DNA from: Fistularia commersonii
Taxonomy: Eukaryota > Chordata > Actinopteri > Syngnathiformes > Fistulariidae
Length of the DNA: 64,000 nucleotides
NCBI GenBank assembly: GCA_037954325.1
Contig: JBBMNZ010000004.1
Span: forward strand, 1 to 64,000
Direction: 5' to 3'
In this document: one piece after another, positions 18,286 to 28,047 of the stretch
Layout of the letters: the number at the start of each line of letters is the position of its first letter
Numbering within the stretch: position 1 is the stretch's first letter
Position numbers and translations under genes: made by a program
The notes under the pieces: model-generated
What the model was told of the DNA's origin: nothing
The model's input: the letters and a program-made list of their open reading frames with translations, nothing else
The model's database searches: none

Positions 18286-18648
18286 ATTACATTGGACAGC
18301 ATAGATTCGGATGATGCACAGACGCTGGAGAGGGAAGAAGCTCAAACCACTTTACAGATTAATGGCAATCCGGTTGAAATGAATGTAGACACTGGTGCTA
18401 AATGCAGTGTTCTCTCAGTAAAGACTTTTGAAAAGATAAAAAGGAACAAATAATGCCATGCAGTAAACCCACCAACCTCGTGGCATACGGTGGTAGTAAG
18501 ATGGCTATGCAGAACAGCATGCGGACTCTGAGTGCCCGGTGGATGTAGCCTCTGCTTCTGAACCGTCTGTAAACGTGGATGTTTATAGAACGCGCTCAGG
18601 ACGCATCAGTAAACCAAACCCCGAGTACAAAGATCTATACTGCTAAGA
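18286..18648 (+). pseudogene. Protease start and pol 3' tail of element C (deleted pol)
   Basis: Contains N-V-D-T-G-A-K-C-S-V-L-S, an aspartic-protease D-T-G-A motif near 18385. A break near 18450-18530 follows, then R-T-R-S-G-R-I-S-K-P-N and a stop near 18646. About 3 kb of a normal pol is absent. Confidence 0.7.
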
Positions 18649-18848
18649 GGGTCTTTTGTTAATGTCTGACTAGGTTACATGATGAGTTTTGAATGGTTAT
18701 CACAGTTATTTGCACACTTTTTTTCATTGTTTGGATATGTCATATTTCATGCTGCAGTCACACAAGTATGGAATAAGTTTAACACTGTATTGCTATTAAG
18801 ATGTTGAAACTGTGTTCAGGGTTAGAAGTTCCAACTAAGGAAAGGGGA

Positions 18849-19705
18849 TGTAGAATATTGACTGTGGACACAGTAATTTTGAATGTGGAAATCAATATAC
18901 TTGCTTTTGCTCATAAAATAGACACTACATTTGCTTGGCTCATGAAGAAGTCAATATATTTGCTTTGCTTATGAGGTAGACATTACATTTGCTTTGCTCA
19001 ACATATAATCCAATCAAACGGCAGCCCGGACAAACAACGTGAGAGGTCGGTGCCCGAACAGAGACCGAGCCAGACGTAGTTTGGCACTAACAGCTCGCAG
19101 TTGTAGGTGAAAAGGCCTTCTCTCAGGTCACAGCTGCTGGGGAGGCCAGGTTGTTTTCTTCTCTTTTCAGACGTCAGTGTGAGACGGACGGGATGTGCGA
19201 GATAGAGGAGAAGGTTGGAGAAGGAACTGGGGCAAAGGGGAAAAACGTACGGGTGGAAAACAACTGCACACCTGGAAGACCCTGTCACGCCTCTTATGAA
19301 TATTCATGTAACGACTGTATGTAACACCCGGGCAGGGAAAGAAGGGTGCTTTTTGCTGGGTGTTCCAAGCATAAGACCTGTTTACTTCAGGCGCAAGGAA
19401 AACAGCACGAGTCCGGGCTCCTGTATTAGATGATTCTGTATCAGGGATTTTTGAAGAAACTTTGCTCAATAAACGCATCTCTAAATTGATCCATCTCGTC
19501 ACGAATCGTCTTACTCCAGCCTGATTCCCACCACTTCAACAATTAACCATATATGCTTACTTGCGATCTGCACATGCGCAGACACTCTGTAGGCAGGCTC
19601 ATGTCTGTTGGTATGAATTGCTATCATCACCTGTGCCCTGCTCTTCAGTAAAATAACTAAGTGCCACCCTAATATCTCCGGTCGTCTTTTACGCAACATA
19701 CAACA
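18849..19705 (+). repeat. 3' LTR of gypsy element C, interrupted
   Basis: Two LTR halves, 18849-18883 and 19535-19705, preceded by the purine tract aaggaaagggga. Together they equal the 5' LTR. Confidence 0.85.
18884..19534. mobile_element. LTR-like insertion inside the 3' LTR of element C
   Basis: 651 bases beginning TGTGGAAATC and ending TTCCCACCAC, flanked by TTGAA (18879-18883) and TTCAA (19535-19539), a near-perfect 5-base duplication. It contains AATAAA near 19468 and a ctcaataaacgc block followed by a short tail, as in an LTR R/U5. No coding frame with domains. I infer a solo LTR of another retroelement; orientation probably plus. Confidence 0.6.
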
Positions 19706-19710
19706 ACGCC

Positions 19711-20745
19711 GTAGTCCCACAACAGCTGATCACCAAACTACAACAGCTGGGACTCAACCCCTCCCTCTGCAACTGTCTGCCAAACTTCCTCTGTGAGAGT
19801 CCACAAGCAGTCCAGTATCTGGAGCAGCATCACACTCAGCGCAGAGGCCCTCAGGGCTGCTCTTCAGCCTGCTGGCCCATGACTGCAAACCCACCTACAG
19901 CACCGATCACATGGTGAAGTTTGCGGACGACACAACTCCGGTGGGTCACCAAGGACGGCGAGACCCACTGCCGGAAGCAGATTGACCATCTAACCACGTG
20001 GTGCAGAGACAACAACCTCCTGCTGAATGTCAGCAAAACCAAGGAGATTGTTGTCAACTTCCGGAGAGGCCACACCAAGCGTTTCCCCCTGACCATCAAT
20101 GGCGCCAAATTCCTAGGGGTGCACATCCGTGAGGACCTCTCCTGGACCACCAGCACCACAGCACTGCTGAAGAAGGCACAGTGGCGCCTCTACTTCCTTG
20201 GCAAACTCGAGCAAGCGAGAGCCCCCGCACCCAACATGCACACCTTCTACGGGGGCACCATGGAGAGCAAACTGACCAGCTGGATCTCTGCGTGGGGCGG
20301 GAGCTGCACGGACTACAACAGAAAAGCTCTGCAGCGGCTCGTGAACACAGCTGGAAGTATCATCGGTGCCCCACTCGCCTCCCTGAAAGACACAGTCTTG
20401 GGCCTCCGGACGATCGAAAGAACACGACTGGTTTTTACACCTTTGCACGGGACGTTAAAAGTTGGATTCTGGAGCAGCAAACACGCTCACGCTAACAACA
20501 GCAGACGGGAATTACCCTCCTGGCTAACATCTGGTGACCAAACTAATAATATCAAAACACTTATTTTTTTATTGCCTATTTATATATTTTATTTGTATTG
20601 TCTGTTTGTACAGTTTTATATTTGTATTGTCTCCCCAGGACTACAGATGGAAATTAGCTATGAGCTACAATCTGGTACAAACATCTCTGCCTCTGTGCTC
20701 AATGTAATTGTCCACTGTCCTAATAAACTTTTTGAACCAAACTAA
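19711..20745 (+). mobile_element. L2-like LINE, 3' part (split element)
   Basis: Continues the LINE after element C. It has V-K-F-A-D-D-T-T near 19915 (catalytic box), L-L-L-N-V-S-K-T-K-E-I-V-V-N-F-R-R near 20030, F-L-G-V-H-I-R-E-D-L-S-W near 20115, L-L-K-K-A-Q-W-R-L-Y-F-L near 20165 and L-Q-R-L-V-N-T-A near 20330. The frame at 19921-20745 is open, but the upstream RT core (about 19800-19920) is frameshifted and shortened. The 3' UTR ends tgtcctaataaactttttg near 20717-20735. Confidence 0.82.
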
Positions 20746-20751
20746 ACCCGT

Positions 20752-20945
20752 AAGGCGGCCTCGCTCGTGAGCGACGCCAGCCGCCCCACACACAGCCTGT
20801 ACAGCCTCCTGACTTCAGCGATAAGGTACCGGAGTCTCAGGGCCGGATCCACCAGACTCACCCACAGCTTCACACACCAGTCTGTCAGGAGGCTCAGTTC
20901 CCTCCCCACTCTCCCACTCCCTCCATTAAAATTTTGAAGTTTCGC
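20752..20945 (+). mobile_element. Second LINE C-terminal fragment
   Basis: The plus strand reads A-A-S-L-V-S-D-A-S-R-P, then S-L-L-T-S-A-I-R-Y-R-S-L-R-A-G-S-T-R. This is the C-terminal R-Y-R-S-L-R-[AT]-x-[ST]-x-R motif of LINE ORF2 proteins, of a different family from the element just upstream. 20946-21311 may be its 3' UTR; I see nothing else there. Confidence 0.6.
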
Positions 20946-21381
20946 CCTCTTCATTCTTCACCCCCCCGAGCCGCCCAACGATCTCTACTGGACTCTGATG
21001 ATAAATCGAAACATCACCACTTTCGGAGTATGCCGATGCTGCTCATGTGCTCTACACATTCTCCAGGACACCTTGCTCATCATGTCTCTTTTACGATCCT
21101 CATCCCTACTGTACACCTGCTGTTTCCATTACTACTCTCTGCACAAGGAATTTCTTTTCTTTCTTCTCAGATGTTAATTAGATTTTTTTCGGTTGTTCAT
21201 AATATACATAATCTTGTTCCTTGGTATCTTTGCCTATGTTTTGTGCATATTCTTTTCTTGGAAGAATGAAAACTATTTTAGGTGGACTGCAACTGAGGAG
21301 AAACAAATAACCAACCATCTGCATGGATGAGACCTCCCTGAAAGTGCTGGCTGGAGTCAGGCGTTGATTTCCATAGAGACA

Positions 21382-21427
21382 CTTTGCATCAGCAGCTCCA
21401 TGCTCCAGTGCTCTGGGACTCTTTATA
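21382..21427 (+). promoter_or_regulatory. V3 promoter: octamer-like motif and TATA box
   Basis: CTTTGCAT at 21382-21389 and TTTATA at 21422-21427, same spacing as at V1. Confidence 0.7.
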
Positions 21428-21493
21428 GTCCTGACACTTGGACCCTGGATGACTGACAGCCGTCCTTCATCACAAATCCTCCTCATCACAAAC

Positions 21494-21976
21494 ATGACGC
21501 GGGTCTCCGTCCTCATCTGGACTCTCCTCTGCTGCTGCTTCACAGGTAAAGTCCAGAGAGTCCACGTCCTCTCCTCTCTCAACATCACTATGTGTGAGAT
21601 GAAGCCCGCAAAGCCGTGGAGTCTCTTTCACTTTGTGTGTCTGTATCCTCAGAGTCCAGAGGTCAGGTCACACTGACTCAGCCTGCAGCAAAGAGCTCTG
21701 CTCCAGGAGACCCCGTCTCCATCTCCTGTAGGACCAGTCAGAATGTGGCCTCTGATAGCAATGGGAACTATCTAGCCTGGTACCAACAGAAAGAAGGACA
21801 AGTTCCTAAACTTCTCATTTACCTTGCTACACGTCGAGCATCAGGAATTCCAGATCGTTTCTCAGGCAGTGGATCAAACTCTGACTTCACTCTGACCATC
21901 AGAGGAATCCAGACTGAAGATGCAGCAGTTTATTACTGTCAGAGTTACCATTACATCAACAGTCAGAGGACATTCA
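21494..21976 (+). CDS. Immunoglobulin light-chain V gene 3
   Basis: Intact V segment, close paralogue of V1. Leader exon 21494-21545 splices at GTAAAG to 21653, phase 1. It shares [17 protein letters not shown] with V1. CDR1 has three more residues ([14 protein letters not shown]), and CDR2 and CDR3 differ ([24 protein letters not shown]). Both cysteines and the W-Y-Q-Q tryptophan are present and no stop precedes the RSS. Substitutions cluster in CDRs, as expected if duplicates diversify for antigen binding; that is by eye only. Confidence 0.93.
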
Positions 21977-22004
21977 CACAGTGAAAAAGCGTCGTACAAA
22001 AACC
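21977..22004 (+). other. 12-RSS of V3
   Basis: CACAGTG (21977-21983), spacer of 12 (21984-21995), ACAAAAACC (21996-22004). Confidence 0.94.
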
Positions 22005-22769
22005 CCCTCAGTCAGACTGAAGTGAAAGTGAAGTGTCTGCTGCTGCAGCTGGAGCATCATTTCCACACACCAGGTCTTCATCATGACATTCCTAGAAGGT
22101 TTTTGTATCACACACAAATGCAGCCTCAGGGTTTCCCATTTCAATGACACTCTCTTTGAGTCCAATCTTTTCCAGTCACAAAGTGCTTCTCAGTGAAATC
22201 AAACCAGGATTCAGCCAACAGTCAATAAAATAGTAATGAAACACAAGAAAATAACCTGGTAAATTTCAAAGAACAAAACCACTGCGGTCACTACAAGATG
22301 TGAGATTCCATGTGGATTCTTTAACAAATACTTTGAAAAGTTCAGTTGAAAAGGAAAAAGTCAATGTGAAAGACCTCGAGGCGCCAGAATTGAACCTTGA
22401 GGAACTCCGCAATCAAACAAATGAAGGTCTCTCTGAAAATAAATAGTGATTTTTACAAACATTAAACAGAAAGTCAGCGTGAGTTGTTTGTTTTCAAGAA
22501 AACAAACACCAAATATATTCACTAAACACTCACTCTTAAGTTGGCGGTTGACAAGTTAAAATGTTTAACTTACGGTATTTTCACGACTATAAGGCACACA
22601 TAAAAGTCTTAGATTTTCTCCAAAATGTGCAGTGCGCCCTATAGTGCAGTGCACCCTGTGTGTGTCGGAGAGACACCATGAGAGCGTTATAGGGGGAAGT
22701 GTGGACGTTGATTGTATATAAAAGAACAGGTATGTGCAGAACATCCTTGTTTTAACAACCCTGAAAACA

Positions 22770-23138
22770 TGGCCGACAAACACATCCAGCCCGGCCACGT
22801 CACCAACATGGACGAGGTGCCGCTTCGACATCCTGGTGGAGAAGAAGGGGACCAGCAGGGTAGCGAGACGCACAACGGGGTAGGAAAAGTCTTCTTTGAG
22901 ACCACGGTTTCACGAAGAGTGGAAGGCGAGTTACGCCACAATTTGCGAATGGATTGTAGCTGCTCAGGCTAAAATGTCCGCCGGCACTTTTGTTCCAGCT
23001 TTCGCAAAAGCCGGCATCATTTCCGAGGAAAGCGACTGTGACAGTGAAGAAAGTGAAGCTAGCATGTTGGATGGAGATTTAGCGCAGCTGTTCAAATCAG
23101 AAACAGAGGATGAGGACTTCCGTGGGTTCGATGGATGA
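22770..23138 (+). pseudogene. pogo/Tigger-like transposase relic
   Basis: Two pieces in different frames. The first contains T-N-M-D-E-V-P-L, the T-N-x-D-E-x-P motif of pogo/Tigger DDE transposases. The next piece, after a frameshift near 22825, ends at TGA 23136-23138. It includes E-E-W-K-A-S-Y-A-T-I-C-E-W-I-V-A-A and A-F-A-K-A-G-I-I, like the C-terminal helical region of jerky/Tigger proteins, followed by an acidic tail. The helix-turn-helix DNA-binding half and the central catalytic region are gone. Function lost. Confidence 0.72.
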
Positions 23139-23225
23139 CGATTACCGGTAAAAAATATGAATACCAAACTCAGTTTAGCTCCCGCTCTGTTTTTAAAAAG
23201 GGACACTGGACCCTTGTATGCTTGT

Positions 23226-23228
23226 GTG

Positions 23229-23276
<48 letters not shown>

Positions 23277-23277
23277 A
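23226..23277. repeat. (GTT)n microsatellite
   Basis: About 16 uninterrupted GTT units. Confidence 0.95.
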
Positions 23278-23377
23278 AGGCGGACGTAGTAGAGGACACC
23301 ATGAGAACATTATAGTGTGGGTGTGGATTGTATATAAAACCCGTGCCCTATAATCAGGTGCGCCTTATATGTGTGTT

Positions 23378-23652
23378 TGTCACGACTCATCGGATCCCCA
23401 GGCAGGTGGCACAGCAATCAAGGCAGTTATCCCCTGCACCTGGTGAACACGCCTCACCAGGAAACAATCCCACTAATTAGGCAAGAGTATATAAGGTGGA
23501 CCCAAAGTTGCAGACATTGTCTGATCTCGTTGCTAAGAGAAGTCTGCGTAGTCTTCTCCCTGATGTGTGTATGACCTCCCGGTCTATCCACTTATTAAAC
23601 CACCTGCGATTCTACGAACCTGTGTCTGTCCTCTTGGGAACCAACCGTAACA
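23378..23652 (+). repeat. 5' LTR of gypsy element B
   Basis: Begins TGTCACGACTC, ends CCGTAACA. A TATATA box near 23488 lies ~30 bases upstream of GTCTGATCT. The next bases, gAAGATCAGACctgg, contain the same nine-base complement as in element A. Confidence 0.93.
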
Positions 23653-23668
23653 GAAGATCAGACCTGGT

Positions 23669-24982
23669 ATGGAGCCCACAAGCTCTTCCACGCCTCATCA
23701 GGTCATCCAGGCTGCCCCGATGGCTAGCCCGGCCACCTACTCTGGCGCGTCAGAAAGTTGTAAGGGCTTTCTGTTACAATGCTCGCTGATGTTTGAGATG
23801 CCGCCTGCTCGGTTCCCCACGGAGAAGTCCAAGATCGCCTACGTCATCTCCCTCCTGTCGGGTAAGGCACTCCAGTGGGCGGAAGCGATCTGGAATACCC
23901 CAGGCACTGTGACGGCGACAGCGCAGAACTTCATGGAGCACTTCCTAGAAGCCTTCAGCCTGCCCGAGGGGGATTCCTCCCTCCAGGCTCGACTTTTCAA
24001 CCTCCGCCAGGGGAAGGGGTCCATCGTGGAGTACGCCCTACAGTTCCGGACGCTAGCAGCCGCCAGTGGATGGAATGAGCCAGCCCTTCTGGCCAAGTTT
24101 CGACAAGGCCTGAACACCTCCCTGCGCCTCCACCTGGCGGCGTACGATGACTGCATGGGGTTGGAGAGGTTCATCCAGCTAGCCATCCGGGTATCGCACC
24201 GGAGAGAGGCCTGTTTCTCTGTCCCGGGAAGGTCTGCCACAGGGCCGTCCCGGAACCAGCCGGAGCAAGCAGGAGAGGCCATGGAGGTGGATGCCCTCAA
24301 ATTATCAACCACAGAGAGATGCAGACGCATAGCCAACCGCCTCTGCCTCTACTGTGGAGATAAGGATCACCGGATATCACACTGCCCCACGAGACCTCCA
24401 ACACCCCAGGTAGGCGCTGTGCTTTCTCCTAACGTCTACTTGACACCATTGACTATCCCAGCCCAGCTTTGTGTGTCTGACTCTACCCACCTGGTGCACG
24501 CCCTCCTGGACTCCGGCTCGGCAGGGAACTTCATCTCCGGTGCACTCTGCCGACAGCTACAAATTCCCCGGCTCCCGTGTTCCCCCTCCTTCACCGTACG
24601 ATCAGTGATGGGAAAACCTCTATCTTCCAGGCAAGTCAACACACAAACCTCCTCCCTTCAGCTTAGCATTGGGGTTCTGCATGTGGAGAACATTTTGTTT
24701 CATGTCCTGGAGGAATCACAGATAGATCTGGTGTTAGGCAGACCTTGGTTGAGGGCGCATGAGCCGACGGTTTCCTGGGCCACTGGGGAAATCCTGCGCT
24801 GGGGTGAGACTTGCAAGGAGCACTGTTTTCCCCAGCTCCCTCCAAGGAGAATAGTGCATCTCTATGCCACATCAGTAGAAAGCCCCAAGCAAGACCACCG
24901 GGCCCAGATCCCTTCCCAGTATGCGGGTTTTCAGGAAGTCTTCAGCTCCCAACGAGCCGCCGCGCTGCCTCCCCATCGTCCT
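23669..24982 (+). pseudogene. gag-protease of gypsy element B
   Basis: ATG 23669, 16 bases after the LTR. Residues 1-190 are gag (shared with element A); C226-x2-C229-x4-H234-x4-C239 is a zinc knuckle; A-L-L-D-S-G-S-A-G near 278-286 is the aspartic protease motif, with F-x-V-L-x-x-S-Q-I-D-L-V-L-G-R-P-W-L further on. The frame is open to 25081, but from about residue 438 it no longer resembles the family, because a one-base loss near 24981 shifts it out of the pol frame. No stop separates gag from protease, so a single gag-pol polyprotein is likely for the intact family. Confidence 0.9.
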
Positions 24983-26460
24983 GGGACTGTGCGATCGATC
25001 TACTTCCAGGCCAACCGCTACCGAACGGAAAGATCTACTCTCTCTCTCTCCCTGAACAGGCGGCCATGGAGACCTATATAGAGGAATCCCTGCGCCAGGG
25101 CTATATCCGACCGTCGAAATCCCCTGCGGCCTCGCCATTCTTCATCGCAAAGAAGGATGGAGGGTTGAGGCCCTGTGTGGACTACCGGATCCTGAACCAA
25201 GCCACCGTAAAATTCCGTTATCCTCTACCCTTGGTGTCAGCGGCTTTGGAGTCCCTCCGGGGGTCCAAAATATTCACCAAACTGGACCTCCAGAGCGCCT
25301 ATAACCTGGTGCGCATTCGAAGAGGGGATGAGTGGAAAACTGCCTTCGTAACCCCCTCTGGTCACTGGGAGTACAGGGTCATGCCATATGGCCTAGCCAA
25401 TGCCCCTTCCGTGTTCCAAGGCTTCATGAACGAGATTTTCAGAGACTTCCTCCAAAAATTTGTGGTCATCTATATAGATGACATCCTGATCCACTCCCCT
25501 GATCTGTCCAGTCACGTTCGCCATGTCACCCAGGTCCTCACCAGGCTTCGCGAACACCAACTGTTCCTCAAGGCAGAGAAATGCCTGTTCCACCAGACCA
25601 CCGTACAGTTCCTCGGCTACCACCTCCATCCACAGGGAGTGAGTATGGATGAAGAAAAGGTCAGTGCCGTCCACTCTTGGCCTCAACCCCAGACAATCAA
25701 GCGACTACAGAGGTTTCTGGGGTTCGCTAACTTCTACCGACGGTTCATAGAGAACTTCAGCCAACTGGCTACGCCCCTCACCTCCCTGTTACGCGGCAAA
25801 CCAAAACGTCTGCATTGGAACCCAACCGCCACACGAGCCTTCCTGGAGCTCAAGAAGGCCTTCACGTCCGCCCCTCTGCTGCACCACCCGGACCCAGATC
25901 TTCCCTTCACAGTGGAGGTTGATGCTTCAACCACGGGGGTGGGAGCCGTCCTGTCCCGACCCCATGGAAAGCCAGCCCGACTCCAGCCCTGTGCTTTCTT
26001 TTCAAAAAGGATGAGTTCAGCAGAGCGCAATTATGATATCGGCAATTGAGAGCTCCTGGCCATCAAGCTGGCATTGGAAGAGTGGCGCCACTGGCTTGAG
26101 GGCGCAAAATACCCATTCACGGTGCTAACCGACCACAAGAGCTTGCAGTACCTGCGCCAAGCCAAGAGGTTAAACCCCCGCCAAGCTAGATGGGCCCTCT
26201 TCTTCACCCGATTTCAGTTCCACATCCGATATCGCCCTGGCACTCTCAATGGGCGAGCCGACGCTCTGTCACGGATTCACTCTCCAGAAAACGCCCCAGA
26301 AGAACCGGAGAAAATCCTGCGTGACTATGTGCCCGTAAACCCCATCCGGTGGAGCCTGGATGAAGAAATCCGGGAAGCATCAGTGTCCGACCCCGCACCA
26401 CCCAACACTCCGGCCAATCGTACCTACGTACCACAAACCATCCGGGAATCTCTCCTCACC
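24982..26460 (+). pseudogene. Reverse transcriptase and RNase H of gypsy element B
   Basis: After the frameshift the frame encodes [44 protein letters not shown], the [11 protein letters not shown] box and Y-I-D-D-I-L near 25471 (catalytic aspartates intact). Next come F-Y-R-R-F-I-E-N-F and RNase [11 protein letters not shown] near 25918. An in-frame TGA at 26047-26049 interrupts R-N-x-D-I-G-N-x-E-L-L; it fits a CGA-to-TGA CpG transition. T-D-H-K-S-L-Q-Y-L follows near 26125. Would copy element RNA into DNA if intact. Confidence 0.92.
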
Positions 26461-27772
26461 TCTGCACCAGGTACTGGGCATCCAGGAATGAGTGCAACTC
26501 AGAACATACTTCGAGACAAATATTGGTGGCCAGGAATGTCGAGACGTCCGAAGATATGTCAGCCAATGCCCCGACTGTGCCCGGGCGAAAACGCCTCGTC
26601 ACCTACCAGCAGGGAACCTGGAACCCTTACCCATCCCAAATAGACCCTGGTCCCATCTCTGCATTGATTATGCCACAGACCTTCCCCCCTCCAAGGGATA
26701 CACGAGCATCCTAGTGGTTGTGGATCGATTTTCTAAGGCATGCAAGTTGATCCCCATGAGGGGAGTCCCTACAGCATCAGAGACTGCAGAAGCCCTCTTC
26801 AACCAGGTCTTCCGGAACTTTGGACTGCCGGAGGACATCGTCTCTGATCGGGGACCTCAATTCATATCCAGGTTTTGGAGAGCCTTCCTTCGCCTGCTGG
26901 GGGTGACAGTGAGCTTGTCGTCTGGTTACCATCCCCAGACCAATGGACAAACAGAACGCAAGATCCAAGAGGTATGCCGCTACCTCCGAACGTACTGCCA
27001 GCAACACCCTGCAAATTGGAGTCAATTCCTTCCCTGGGCAGAATATGCTCAAAATTCCCTCCGGCAACCAACCACCTGGTTGACGCCATTCCAGTGCATG
27101 CTTGGCTACCAACCACCCAGGTTTCCCTGGACAGGAGAATCCTCAAGTCCCAGCAGTCAATCAATGGTTCAGAGAGAGTGAGAGGGTGTGGGCCAGGGCC
27201 CACCGGCATTTGCAAGGGGTTCTACGCCGCCGACCCCGCTGTGCAAATGCTCGCCGAGCCCAGGCCCCTGCCTATGTCGTGGGACAGAAAGTGTGGCTCT
27301 CGACACGGGACCTTCGCATGAAACACCCCTGCAAAAAACTCAGGCCAAAGTATATCGGGCCCTTCAGGATCTCCCACCAGATCAATCCGGTTACTTTTCG
27401 CCTTCAACTCCTGCCTGAATATAAAATTCACCCGGTATTTCATGTATCTCTGTTAAAACCATGCTATTCCTCTGACTCTTCAGACGCTGCAGGCCCTGGG
27501 GTTGCTGTGCTGCCTCCGCCACCTCCCCTCCTTGACGAGGAACCCATCTACGCAGTACACCAGATACTCCAATCTCGACGCCGCCGGGGTCAACTGGAGT
27601 ACCTGGTCGACTGGGAGGGGTACGGGCCAGAGGAACGCTCCTGGGTCCACCGCAAGGACATCCTGGACCCAGGGCTGTGGGAGGAGTTCCATAGCACCCA
27701 TCCAGATCAACCGGCTCCGCGTCCCCGTCGCCGTGCGCCCTCGTCCAAGGAGGAGGCTGGAGGGGGGGGTAC
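26461..27772 (+). pseudogene. Integrase and chromodomain of gypsy element B
   Basis: G-H-P-G-M-S-A-T-Q starts the zinc-binding end. A 2-base loss near 26541 relative to element A shifts the frame, after which C-P-D-C, G/C-I-D-Y, S-D-R-G-P-Q-F and Q-T-E-R are all readable: the DDE triad is preserved, but in another frame. A second 2-base loss near 27143 shifts again before the G-P-F module and chromodomain (Y-L-V-D-W-E-G-Y-G near 27600). The glycine of G-I-D-Y has become cysteine. Otherwise ~97% identical to element A by eye. Confidence 0.9.
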
Positions 27773-28047
27773 TGTCACGACTCATCGGATCCCCAGGCAG
27801 GTGGCACAGCAATCAAGGCAGTTATCCCCTGCACCTGGTGAACACGCCTCACCAGGAAACAATCCCACTAATTAGGCAAGAGTATATAAGGTGGACCCAA
27901 AGTTGCAGACATTGTCTGATCTCGTTGCTATGAGAAGTCTGCGTAGTCTTCTCCCTGATGTGTGTATAACCTCCTGGTCTATCCACTTATTAAACCACCT
28001 GCGATTCTACGAACCTGTGTCTGTCCTCTTGGGAACCAACCGTAACA
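27773..28047 (+). repeat. 3' LTR of gypsy element B
   Basis: 275 bases; differs from the 5' LTR at about three positions (after gttgct, in tgtgtat, and in cctcc). Purine tract immediately upstream. Confidence 0.93.

Larger units (their letters stand above)
17123..19705 (+). mobile_element. Gypsy element C, internally deleted LTR retrotransposon
   Basis: Inserted in the L2-like LINE with a 5-base target duplication ACGCC (17118-17122 and 19706-19710). The 5' LTR (17123-17323) begins TGTAGAATATTGACTGTGG and ends ACAACA. The primer-binding site TGGTGTCAGAAGTTACG follows at 17324. gag and the start of protease are present. RT, RNase H and integrase are missing: sequence jumps near 18500-18530 to a pol 3' end (V-Y-R-T-R-S-G-R-I-S-K-P). 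The 3' LTR begins at 18849 after a purine tract and is itself interrupted at 18884-19534. The gag style resembles Mag-type gypsy; that is inference. Confidence 0.88.
21312..22410 (+). repeat. Segmental duplication unit 2 (V3 block)
   Basis: Partner of 13886-14870. It contains the V3 promoter, gene, RSS and flank, with ~130 bases inserted in the 3' flank. Confidence 0.85.
23378..28047 (+). mobile_element. Gypsy element B: chromodomain LTR retrotransposon, full domain order but inactivated
   Basis: 4,670 bases; LTRs of 275 bases (23378-23652 and 27773-28047) with three differences visible, so it is young. Domain order: gag, CCHC knuckle, protease, RT, RNase H, integrase, chromodomain. This is the Tf1/sushi-like chromovirus plan. 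Four lesions break gag-pol: a frameshift near 24981, a TGA at 26047-26049 where a CGA would be expected, and two 2-base losses near 26541 and 27143 relative to element A. Insertion target GTGTT is duplicated. Confidence 0.94.
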
